NCBI GenBank assembly: GCA_002731395.1
Contig: PCBQ01000047.1
Span: 1-13,262, forward strand
Direction of reading: 5' to 3'
Source: Methanobacteriota archaeon
GTDB taxonomy: Archaea; Thermoplasmatota; Poseidoniia; Poseidoniales; Poseidoniaceae
DNA length: 13,262 bases
The notes beneath the pieces are model-generated. The model saw only the letters and a list, made by a program, of their open reading frames with translations, was not told the origin of the DNA and made no database searches. Positions within the stretch are counted from its first letter, which is position 1. Every line of letters begins with the position of its first letter. The position numbers were made by a program, and so were the translations under genes. Below, in pieces: positions 1 through 8,100 of the stretch.

Positions 1-966
1 GTCGTTCATGTCCACACGCCCCTCATCGCATGGACACGTGGACAATTTGAGCGCTGCCACCGTGAAGTGGCTCCAACGGTCACGACCCTGCATGGCTCTT
101 GGATTGGAGAGCGGGAAGGGCTCCTCATGGCGCGACGGCAGCGTGAACCTGCGGCCATCGCGAACCCGAACGACTTGGCCATCCTGCTCACGGCCAAGGC
201 CTACGCACGCTACGAACAAGCCGCCCTTGAGAAGAGCACCTGCGTGGCCATTTCCGACTTCAGCCGTCAGGAGTTTATCGACGCCTATCGGCCGCCTGCG
301 GAGTGGTCCTGCGAGGTCATCCATTGGGGCATCGACACGGAGATGTTCCATCCACGCCCAGAACGATCAGTGGAAGCCATCGCGCTCCGCTCCACGCTGC
401 AGGTGCCAGAAGGGCACCGCTTGCTCCTTGCCGTCGGTCGCTTGGCTGCTCGGAAGGGCTACGCGACACTCATCGACGGCTTTGCTGCGCTACGAACCCG
501 AAGGCAGGACGTTCATCTCGCCATTGTCGGCCGCGGCCACCTCAAATCCCGTCTCCTCCAGCATGCTGCGAAGCGCGGGGTTGCGGATGCGGTGCACATT
601 GAATCCAGCTTGCCCTTCGAGGCATTGGCCGACGCCTACCGTGCCGCCGACCTGGTGGTGTTTCCCTCCCTGTACGAAGGGTTGGGCATGATTCCAATCG
701 AAGCCATGGCGTCAGGCACGCCCGTGATCACGGTTGACCACGGCCCCATGCCCGAAACGGTGGACAGCACGACGGGCGCGCTGTACAGGGTCGGCGACCA
801 CGACGCCTTTGCGCGCGTTGTTGATCAGGAACTTTCTGACGCAGAAGGGTTGAGCGCGAAAGGCGAAGCCGGCCGCGCAAAGGTGCTGGAACGCTTCACG
901 ATGGCGCGCGAAGTGGAGGCGTACCTCCGAGCCTACGGACGCGCGATGGATCAATCCACGTCGTGA
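1..966 (+). CDS. Glycosyltransferase family 4 (GT-B fold), 5' truncated
   Basis: The reading frame is open from the first base of the window (VVHVHTPLIAW...) to TGA at 964-966, so this is the last 321 residues of a longer protein. GT4 enzymes are usually near 370-400 residues, so perhaps 60-80 are missing. Visible GT-B features are the N-domain HGSW loop, the linker 'VIHWGIDTEMFHP', the start of the C-domain 'LLLAVGRLAARKGYATLI', and the nucleotide-sugar binding motif FPSLYEGLGMIPIEAMASG. In that motif E226 and E234 (window numbering) form the EX7E pair, followed by GTPVI. The family transfers a sugar from an activated donor to a lipid, glycan or small acceptor with retention of configuration; donor and acceptor cannot be read here. 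It could serve surface glycan or N-glycan assembly, which is only a guess. An internal ATG at 139 is not the start, because homologous sequence continues upstream of it. The gene is convergent with the M32 peptidase. Confidence 0.9.
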   Translation, partial: VVHVHTPLIAWTRGQFERCHREVAPTVTTLHGSWIGEREGLLMARRQREPAAIANPNDLAILLTAKAYARYEQAALEKSTCVAISDFSRQEFIDAYRPPAEWSCEVIHWGIDTEMFHPRPERSVEAIALRSTLQVPEGHRLLLAVGRLAARKGYATLIDGFAALRTRRQDVHLAIVGRGHLKSRLLQHAAKRGVADAVHIESSLPFEALADAYRAADLVVFPSLYEGLGMIPIEAMASGTPVITVDHGPMPETVDSTTGALYRVGDHDAFARVVDQELSDAEGLSAKGEAGRAKVLERFTMAREVEAYLRAYGRAMDQSTS

Positions 967-968
967 GA

Positions 969-2465
969 TCAAAGTCCATACAATCGGCTGTACTTGCTTT
1001 CGATGTAACGCAGGAAAGCGGCCGCAGTCGGCGGCGATCCGGTCGCTTCTTCGATGAGTGCAGGCGGCAAAAGCAGGCTTCCACGCTCATGAATGCGGGC
1101 CTTGAGCCACGCCAAAGGAGCGCTCCAATCACCGCCACGGATGAGCGCATCCATGTCTCCCAAATCCTTGCCCATGGCCTCCAAAAGCTGGGCCGCGTAG
1201 AGGTTACCGAGCGTGTAGGTGGGGAAGTAGCCAAAGGCACCCATCGACCAGTGGATGTCCTGAAGGCAGCCGAAGCGGTCCTCCTTGACCTCTAGCCCAA
1301 ACCACTCCTGCATCATCGAATTCCAGAGGTGAGGCAGCTCCGCGATGGTCAGGTTGCCCTCAAACATCTGCTTCTCAATCTCATACCGAATCATGATGTG
1401 AAGGTTGTAGGTGACCTCGTCGGCTTCCACACGGATGAAGCCGGGTTCGACCTTGTTGGCGATAAGGTTCATCGCGGCAGGATCGAGCACCGGAACCTCT
1501 GGAAACGCCTCGTGGAACCACGGCCCAACCACGCTCCAGAAGGCTTCAGTTCGGCCAACCTGATTTTCCCAGAAGCGTGACTGTGATTCGTGAACGCCAA
1601 GGGAAATCGCTTCTCCTCGAGGGGTTCGCTGGAAGGCCTCTGGTAGGCCCTGCTCGTAGAGCGCGTGCCCGGTTTCGTGCATGACGGCATAGAGGCACGA
1701 AAAGGGGTCAGACTCGTCAAATCTCGTGGTGAACCGCGTGTCGCCTGGCCAAAGGCCAGCAGAGAAGGGGTGGGCAGAAGCGTCCATTCGACCGGCTTCA
1801 AAATCAAAGCCCATGGTGCCGCTGACACGCTCACAGAAGGCAATTTGGTCATTCACAGGGAATCGAGCCCCGTCAGGCAAGGCGGGCAAGTCGCGCTCAG
1901 CACTGGCTGCTGTGATGCGGGCCAACAAGGGCACGAGGTGGTCTTTGAGTTCAGCAAACATCGGATCATACCCAGCCATCGTTGACCCGATCTCGTATTC
2001 GTCCAACAGCGCATCGTAGGTCGGCCCTTGATGGCCAAGCAAGCGAACACGCTCTTTGGTCATCGAGAGAAGGGTCTCGAGGTGTGGTGCGAAGGCAGCG
2101 AAATCTGAGGCAGCACGCGCATCTTGCCATGCGCCCTGAGCGAGGCTACGGGTGCGAGCAAATTCCGAGACAAAAGCCTCTGGAAGCAAGACGGCACGAT
2201 CACGACGTCGGGTTATTTCTCGAACAGTCGCCGCGAGATCAGGGTCACTTTCGGCCTCATCCCGAACCGCCTCAAGCAAACTTCCGAAGGAATCGGACAC
2301 CAACCGGCGGTGCGATTCTGCGGCCAGCCAGGCCAGTACATCGGAGCGAGCCCCAGCACCTTTACGCGGCATCAAGGTCTCACGGTCCCACCCAAGGTGC
2401 CCCTGAATGGAGCCAAGGCGAGCGAGGTCATGCACACGGTCAAGGAAGGCCTGAGCGGCGGTCAT
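969..2465 (-). CDS. Carboxypeptidase Taq-type metallopeptidase (family M32)
   Basis: This 498-residue protein is a zinc carboxypeptidase that removes C-terminal residues from peptides, probably in the cytoplasm since no signal peptide is seen. The family is normally near 500 residues, so it looks complete. The active site reads HETGH at residues 263-267 (bases 1665-1679). The third ligand is E293 in GVHESQSRFWEN, exactly 30 residues after the first His, as in known M32 enzymes. Other family blocks are GHLGWDRETLMP near the N-terminus, EADEVTYNLHIMIRYE, and the end block YIESKYSRLYGL. The start at 2465 (ATG, MTAAQAFLDRV) places the family's N-terminal helix at the right distance. An in-frame extension to 2543 would add a Cys/Arg-rich segment unlike the family. 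There is no well-spaced Shine-Dalgarno before 2465, so a leaderless message is possible. With the divergent M29-like gene it suggests peptide scavenging. Confidence 0.95.
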   Translation of the reverse strand: MTAAQAFLDRVHDLARLGSIQGHLGWDRETLMPRKGAGARSDVLAWLAAESHRRLVSDSFGSLLEAVRDEAESDPDLAATVREITRRRDRAVLLPEAFVSEFARTRSLAQGAWQDARAASDFAAFAPHLETLLSMTKERVRLLGHQGPTYDALLDEYEIGSTMAGYDPMFAELKDHLVPLLARITAASAERDLPALPDGARFPVNDQIAFCERVSGTMGFDFEAGRMDASAHPFSAGLWPGDTRFTTRFDESDPFSCLYAVMHETGHALYEQGLPEAFQRTPRGEAISLGVHESQSRFWENQVGRTEAFWSVVGPWFHEAFPEVPVLDPAAMNLIANKVEPGFIRVEADEVTYNLHIMIRYEIEKQMFEGNLTIAELPHLWNSMMQEWFGLEVKEDRFGCLQDIHWSMGAFGYFPTYTLGNLYAAQLLEAMGKDLGDMDALIRGGDWSAPLAWLKARIHERGSLLLPPALIEEATGSPPTAAAFLRYIESKYSRLYGL

Positions 2466-2546
2466 GCCCCTCGGTCGCGTGCATGCTGCACAAGCCTTGC
2501 GATGGACTGATGTTCGCCACATGTTCAAGACCGCGGAGGTCAACGG
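2466..2546. promoter_or_regulatory. Divergent intergenic region between M32 peptidase and M29-like gene
   Basis: This 81 bp spacer must hold the promoters for both divergent genes. I see no convincing archaeal TATA box or other AT-rich element; the stretch stays mixed and GC-leaning throughout. The only clear signal is the ribosome binding site listed separately at its right end. Confidence 0.4.
2535..2540 (+). promoter_or_regulatory. Ribosome binding site GGAGGT for the M29-like gene
   Basis: GGAGGT is complementary to the conserved 3' end of archaeal/bacterial 16S rRNA. It sits 6 nt before GTG at 2547 and 12 nt before ATG at 2553. The 6 nt spacing favours the GTG as the start codon. Confidence 0.65.
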
Positions 2547-3683
2547 GTGTGCATGGTCCTCCCATTTCGGCGCCGTTCCTCGGAAGAGGAGCCTGCACCG
2601 AAGGACGACGACGAAGACCTCGAAGCAATCCTCGAAGCGGTGTCAGACGCCCAGGATGGTGAATCAAAGGATGCTCCTTCGCCCGCATCGGTGCACTCAG
2701 AACTCGATCTCGCTGCAAGCGCACTGACCGTGGTCACCACGTGCATGGACGTCCGCCGCAATGAGAACGTTCTGATTGTTTGCGATCCGACGACCGCCGA
2801 GGTGGGTGCTGCCCTTCATGAAGCGGCCATGACCCGCTCAGACCGAGTCTTGCTGATGCTGATGCCAAAAGGCCGGCACCATGGTCAGGAACCACCTGCT
2901 CCTGTGGCCACACTGATGCGACAACAGCAGGTTGTCATCGCTCCCACGCGCTACTCCCTGACCCACACCCGAGCGGTCCGTACCGCTTTGGCCGACGGGG
3001 CACGTATCGTAACGATGCCCGGCATGACCGATGAAATGTTCCAGGGAGGAGGCATGTCCGCCGACTTCGCGTCGGTGAAGCAGAGCATCGCGAGATTGCC
3101 GAGCCGGTTGCGACGAAGGCGCATCGTCAACGTACGCTCCGAAGGTGGAACCGAGCTTACCTTTGAAGTGGCTTGGCGTGAATGGAATTTCGATGACAAC
3201 GGCATTTGCAACCGTCCAAAGATGGTCATGAACCTCCCTGCTGGAAAGGTGTTCATCATGCCACGTGAAGGGACGATGAACGGCCGCCTGGTCATGGACG
3301 GAAGTTGGGAAGGAACGCTGATTGACGAACCGGTGACTCTGGAGATTGAACAAGGCGTCATCGCTTCAATCACAGGCGGTGAGATGGCCAGCCGCATCAG
3401 AAAAGAGTTCCAAGACGCTGCTGAACCCTTGCGGCAGAAGGATCAGGATGTGGCTGGAACCGTGGCAGAATTCGGCTTCGGCATGAATCCAGCTGCAAGG
3501 CTTACGGGCAGCGTTCTCGAGGACGAGAAATGCCTCGGAACGTGCTACTTCATGTTTGGAGACAACACCGCCGGCGGTGGAACGAACCGCGTGGGTTTCA
3601 CCCTCTCTGGCGTCATGCGGGCACCATCGGTCTGGTTGGACGACGAACTTCTGCTTGAGAAAGGCGAGTTCGTCGAAGAATAA
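2547..3683 (+). CDS. M29/aminopeptidase T-like protein with altered metal-ligand positions
   Basis: This 378-residue protein begins at GTG 2547, chosen for its GGAGGT 6 nt upstream. Residues 1 to about 55 form an acidic, Ser/Pro/Glu-rich extension that is probably disordered. The fold follows: a Rossmann-like half (RRNENVLIVCDPTT) and the family C-terminal block NLPAGKVFIMPREG, EFGFGMNPAARLTGSVLEDEK, FGDNTAGGGTNR, VWLDDELLLEKGEF. That block marks COG2309/M29-like proteins, a group that includes metal-dependent aminopeptidases and the distant dioxygenase NicX. In typical members the motifs read GTxHIAxGDN and, 18 residues later, HxD. Here they read GTCYFMFGDN (Y334) and T352-L-S354, so two His and one Asp are gone while the Glu positions remain. 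It may therefore be inactive, use another metal set, or have another reaction. It abuts the next gene end to end. The family comparison is from memory. Confidence 0.75.
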   Translation: MCMVLPFRRRSSEEEPAPKDDDEDLEAILEAVSDAQDGESKDAPSPASVHSELDLAASALTVVTTCMDVRRNENVLIVCDPTTAEVGAALHEAAMTRSDRVLLMLMPKGRHHGQEPPAPVATLMRQQQVVIAPTRYSLTHTRAVRTALADGARIVTMPGMTDEMFQGGGMSADFASVKQSIARLPSRLRRRRIVNVRSEGGTELTFEVAWREWNFDDNGICNRPKMVMNLPAGKVFIMPREGTMNGRLVMDGSWEGTLIDEPVTLEIEQGVIASITGGEMASRIRKEFQDAAEPLRQKDQDVAGTVAEFGFGMNPAARLTGSVLEDEKCLGTCYFMFGDNTAGGGTNRVGFTLSGVMRAPSVWLDDELLLEKGEFVEE

Positions 3684-5141
3684 TCAGTATGGCATGGCGG
3701 GGTTTCGTGTCCCACAGACTGGACAGAAGCGCCACTGGCCATCGATGCCGACACCGCATCCTGGACATCGCAAACCAGAGGGGATGGTTGGAGGCACGTT
3801 GTGCATGGGTGTTGGCTGAACCCAACCCTGTTGTTGGGGCTGGGCCCACCCTTGCTGCGGTTGCTGAGCCCAACCCACAGCGGATTGGCGACCAAGCGTG
3901 CTGCGTTGTTGCTGAGGCCACCCCCCGCCAACCGGCGCTTGAGGCTGCATGGGTCGAGGTTGGGGCATAGGCGCAGGCTGAGGCGGTTGCGCTGGGTTGG
4001 GTTGTTGGCCGACGGGTGCACGCACCGGCGCGGCTCGTACAGGTCGGGGAAGAGCGGAGGCGACTTCAGCCGCTTGGCTGCCCACGAACTCTTCCATCGT
4101 GACCTGCCCGTCACCGTCCACGTCAGCCGCGGCATGAAGGCGAGCGGCCTCTTCCAAGTCGGTGCCTGTGGCTTCTGCCAACTCCTCGATGGACAGGCCG
4201 CCGGATTCGTCCTCGTCGGCAGCGAGGAAGCGCTCTTCATCCGTCACCGGTTCAGGCTCGGAGGCCTCCATCGGCTCAGGGGTTGGCTCAGGTGCCATCA
4301 TGGAGCCGAAGGCTCCGGCAAAAGCATCAGCGGCCGCCTCGTTCTTCCGCCGGTCGTCGAGGTCAGCCACAACGGGCTCAGGAGCCGGCGCGGCATCGCT
4401 TGGCGCACTAGGAAGGGGGACGCCCGAGGAGCCAGCGGGGAGTGGGACCGCATCTTCCGAAGCAGGTGAGGGCGGCATGGGGAGCGCCACCTCCGCAGGT
4501 GCGAGATCCGCAGCTGGGGCAGGCGTTGGAGGGACGTTAATTGGCGCCGTGGAGCGGAGTTCCAATGCTGTAGGGCTTGCCCCACCACCCGCCAAAGCAG
4601 CGACAGGGAGAACCTGACCGGCCACGTCCAAAGACGCGTCCAAGTCAAGCGCGACCTGAACCAGTGTGGATTCGTTGCTCGTCACCGCACTCAGGTGGCT
4701 TTCCATGCCACGGAGGTAGCCTCGCACTTCATCCTCTCCTCCGGTTTCGTTGGCGACTGCAAACAGGCGCATCAGGCGCATCGGATCTGAGAGGCGCTCG
4801 AGGGCATCACGCTGAGTTCCAGTGACCGTGACGCCTCCTTCACCGGCGTTGCCTTCCGAATCGTCCTGTCCAAGGAAGGAGCGAAGGGGATCGGCCATGG
4901 ACATGAGGCCAAGGTGGCCGGCCACGAGGTAGTACAACTCACCGCCTTCACATGACATTCGCGTGCCAGCTTCCATGAAATCGAAGTCACCGGGTTGAAG
5001 CACAAGGTCGGAAAGTTGCCGGAAGAAGGCCACGAAGGCATCCTCTCGACTCATGGCCAACATGGCATGAAGACCGTCTGATGAGGACGTGGCGCCGAAG
5101 TACTCGGCCGCCTCGTCAACGTCGATCCCGGCCTCGCTCAC
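3684..5141 (-). CDS. EF-hand pair plus C-terminal zinc-ribbon protein
   Basis: This protein of 485 residues (488 if GTG 5150 is used) has no recognisable full-length family. Its order is: about 200 N-terminal residues, mostly helical and unrecognised; a long Pro/Ala/Glu-rich linker; two EF-hand loops, DEDESGGLSIEE (bases 4182-4217) and DVDGDGQVTMEE (4089-4124), both with canonical D1, D3, D/S5, G6 and E12; a Pro/Gln-rich segment with WAQPQQQGW-type repeats; and a C-terminal zinc ribbon with the spacing CX2CX10CX2C. No signal peptide or membrane span is seen, so a cytoplasmic location is likely. The start GTG 5141 is preferred because GAGGTG lies exactly 6 nt upstream of it; that element overlaps the alternative GTG at 5150. 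The gene lies 36 bp downstream of the giant surface-protein gene on the same strand, probably in one operon. It may bind calcium and a partner protein; the function is inferred. Confidence 0.85.
   Translation of the reverse strand: MSEAGIDVDEAAEYFGATSSSDGLHAMLAMSREDAFVAFFRQLSDLVLQPGDFDFMEAGTRMSCEGGELYYLVAGHLGLMSMADPLRSFLGQDDSEGNAGEGGVTVTGTQRDALERLSDPMRLMRLFAVANETGGEDEVRGYLRGMESHLSAVTSNESTLVQVALDLDASLDVAGQVLPVAALAGGGASPTALELRSTAPINVPPTPAPAADLAPAEVALPMPPSPASEDAVPLPAGSSGVPLPSAPSDAAPAPEPVVADLDDRRKNEAAADAFAGAFGSMMAPEPTPEPMEASEPEPVTDEERFLAADEDESGGLSIEELAEATGTDLEEAARLHAAADVDGDGQVTMEEFVGSQAAEVASALPRPVRAAPVRAPVGQQPNPAQPPQPAPMPQPRPMQPQAPVGGGWPQQQRSTLGRQSAVGWAQQPQQGWAQPQQQGWVQPTPMHNVPPTIPSGLRCPGCGVGIDGQWRFCPVCGTRNPAMPY
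4089..4217 (-). other. Paired EF-hand calcium-binding loops
   Basis: Two 12-residue loops begin 31 residues apart. The first has D1, D3, S5, G6, L8, S9 and E12; the second has D1, D3, D5, G6, V8, T9 and E12. Both fit the canonical calcium-binding EF-hand pattern, and flanking helical residues (EELAEATGTDLEEAARLHAAA) fit the exit and entry helices. Confidence 0.85.
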
Positions 5142-5147
5142 GTGGTC

Positions 5148-5153
5148 CACCTC
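5148..5153 (-). promoter_or_regulatory. Ribosome binding site GAGGTG for the EF-hand/zinc-ribbon gene
   Basis: GAGGTG sits 6 nt before GTG 5141-5139, the same arrangement as the GGAGGT site of the M29-like gene. Its last three bases are the alternative GTG at 5150-5148, which would then have no properly spaced site. Confidence 0.55.
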
Positions 5154-5177
5154 ACCCCGCCTTCAGGGTCCTCTTCT

Positions 5178-8100
5178 TCAATCCCTGCCCGACCTTCCGG
5201 CCGCCGCCAAGTCCAGGATAGCCCGGGATTGCTCGGCGGTCCAGCCCGTGGACTGGAGTTGCATCAGAATGGTCCGTTCAACACCGCCTGCACCCAATTC
5301 GTCAACCACCCACGCCACGGCTGCCGCTCTGTCCGCGGTTTGTGAATCCTCGAACATCGAGAGATCCACACTGACTTTCGCTCTGCGGCGTGTTGGGCCA
5401 TCGCTTGACGCATCGCGATGAGGGGGTGCTGCGTCTGGTTCAATGCGCCTGCGTCCGGCCTTCTTCGGAGCGGTCGGTTCGGTGACCGGCTTGCGCGCGG
5501 CAATCTTTGGCTGAGGCGAAGGTTTGGCGCGACCGGGTGGGCCAGCTGCTTTCCGCCCGGGTGGGCCGCCGCCAGGCGGCCCTTTTCGTCCGGGTGGACC
5601 GCCTGGGGATGGCTTCGGCTTGGCTTGGGACGGTGCCCCTGAAGGGCCAGCGGCCGTCATGGGACCCCCAGCGGAGGGCTCCTTCCTCGGCAAAGAACGC
5701 GTCACAGGTTCACGCGTGCGTGCCGGGGTTCGAACCGGTTCCTCGTCCCTGTCGTCAACGAACCAGTCATCATCATCGTCGTCCTCATCAGACGACCTGA
5801 ACACACGACGGACCACCACCAACAAGAGAAGCAGGCCGAACAGACCGCCTGCACCGCCACCAACGACCACCATGAGGGGTTGACCAAACACTTCGATGGG
5901 TTCGCTGTCCCCGCCTTGTGAAACAGAAGGACAACCGTCGGCGAAACCGTCGGCGCCCAGCGGTTCGTCCGGGCATTGGTCGAATTCGTCGTTCACGCCG
6001 TCGCCGTCCGTGTCCCGCTGAATGGGCGCGCAGCCCTTCTCGTCGATACGGTTTCGATCACCAGGGGCCGTGTCTGGACACAGGTCGGGATCGGTTCCAG
6101 TCGCGTTGTCACCCAGCCCGTCTTGGTCCTCGTCAAGCCACTGCGTCGGATCCTCCGGGAAGGGTTCGTCCACGAAGCCGTCCCCATCGTCCGGGCATCC
6201 GAAATGTTCCACGTTGAGACCGTTCGCCAATGAGCGCATGGAAGTCCCTGCTTCCGTTGGACAAGCGTCGCCTTGGGTTCCGTTTGCGTTGTCGCCGTAG
6301 CCGTCACCGTCGGTGTCATTCCACTGCGTCGCGTCTAGCGGGAATGCGTCCCCGCTTTGATTGATCCGCAAACCGTCGCTGCCGTCTTCCCATGCTGGGC
6401 ATCCTGCGACACCGTCACCGTCCAAATCGTCCTCACACGCGGTTTCGTCGAGGCAGCCCGTCCCGTCAACGGGGAAACCTGCCTTGGAGGCCGGACAGAG
6501 GTCGACGTCATCGGAAACACCATCGCCATCGCTGTCGCGTTGGGAGGCTGCGCAACCGTCAGAATCTGCTGTCGCTGCGATGGGCGTCAGAGGGCAGAGG
6601 TCAACGGCGTCCCTTACGCCGTCTTCATCGCTGTCGACGTTCTGTTGCTGTGTGTCACAGCCAAAAGCGTCGATGGTTCGGAAATCAACGGTGTTTGGGC
6701 ATCGATCTTGGTCATCCTTGACGCCATCGTTGTCGCTGTCAAGTTGGTTCAACGCGCAACCAACGCCATCGACCGTCGCACCAGCATCGGTGTTCGGGCA
6801 TTGATCGTCGTCGTCACCCACACCATCGCCGTCCATGTCGTTGAACATCGGGCATCCCTGCCCCGTGCCTCCAGGAATCAATGGGGTTCCATCGGCCACG
6901 CCTGGGAGGTTGTAGCACTCATCTGCATCCACGCCTGCGATGTTGTCACCAAAGCCGTCACCGTCGGTGTCGTTGGTCTGGGTCGGCTCAAAGGGAAACG
7001 CATCGTCCTTGTTGGCACGCCCGTCACCGTCGGAATCTGGACAACCGTAGAGCGGTATTGGATAACCGGTTTCATTCAGGCCAGAGGTCGAATTCCCAAA
7101 CGCACCCAAACATCCGTCCAGCGTTAGCCCCGCAGTTCCGTTGGTAGCGTTGTAGAATGAGGTCCATTCGTCAGGAACGCCGTCACGGTCGTCGTCAACC
7201 GCGGCAAAGATGAGGGCCGGGAAATGGTCGGGGTCGGTGGCACCCTCGCTTGAGTTGTCACCGTAACCGTCACCGTCGCTGTCCACCCATTGCGTGGCGT
7301 CGTCAGGCCACAAGTCGGCACCCTCCTCCACGGACCAGTTGTAGGGGAAATCCTCGAGCGGACGCGGGTCAGACGCGCCGTCGCCGTCGCGGTCTTCGCA
7401 ACCGCGTCGGTCACGGAATGACGTCCCGTAGTCGTAGGGGCACTCGTCGCCCGTCACATCGTCCGTTTTGTCGTCGCCCCAGCCGTCACCGTCCGTGTCC
7501 TTGTACTGGCGAGCATTGTAGGGGAAGAGGTCCGGCTCTTGGTTGTCCAAGGCAGTGTTGCAACAGTCCGGGCCGCTGTTGTCGCCCCGGCCGTCACCGT
7601 CGCTGTCCAAGGATTGCTTCCAGTTCAAGATGAAACTGTCACCTTTGTTCCAGGAACCTGAGTTTGTGGACCAGCCGTCCTGGTCGTTGTCTTCGCACCC
7701 CTGACGGTCAAACCACGAGGTCCCACGGTTGTTTGGACAGTCGTCGGTGGTCTCGTCCCAGCCGTCGTCATCGAGATCCAAGCAACCGAGCAACCCGAAC
7801 GTGCTGGTACCGGTGATGTTGGGACAGGCATCAGGGAAGGGCCCCGTGGCCAAGTCCCCAAAGCCGTCGTTGTCGCTGTCTTCCCACTGTCCGCTGACCT
7901 GGGGCAAGTCGTCGTGAGCGTTTGGGATGAGGTCTCGGTCTTCATCCAAGACCAGGCGAAGCACGTGGACGTCCTTGTTGACGGAATCCACCGCAGTTAG
8001 GGCACGGTAGCGGTGATCATCGTCGCTTGCATCCGTGCCGGTGTAGCCCTCGATTGGATGAACCTGAGCATCGGCTGCTAGACCGCTGAAAGTCACCGTG

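Noticed and set aside
2466..2543. Longer M32 peptidase starting at 2543.
   Set aside because: The added 26 residues are Cys/Arg-rich and unlike the family, and would use up the divergent promoter region up to the ribosome binding site of the next gene.
5563..5582. A perfect 8 bp stem with a 4 nt loop followed by TTTT on the plus strand, resembling an intrinsic terminator.
   Set aside because: It lies inside the GPPG-coding repeats of the minus-strand gene, where GC-rich palindromes arise easily from Pro/Gly codons, and no plus-strand gene precedes it.
6357..7127. A 256-codon open frame on the plus strand within the calcium-repeat region.
   Set aside because: It is a shadow of the repetitive GAC/GGT codons of the minus-strand gene; the product (Val/Ile/Ala/Thr-rich) has no family features and no ribosome binding site.
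6106..7626. Regularly recurring similar DNA segments that might suggest a CRISPR array.
   Set aside because: The copies are imperfect, unevenly spaced and in frame with a protein repeat; spacers are coding and no cas genes are present.
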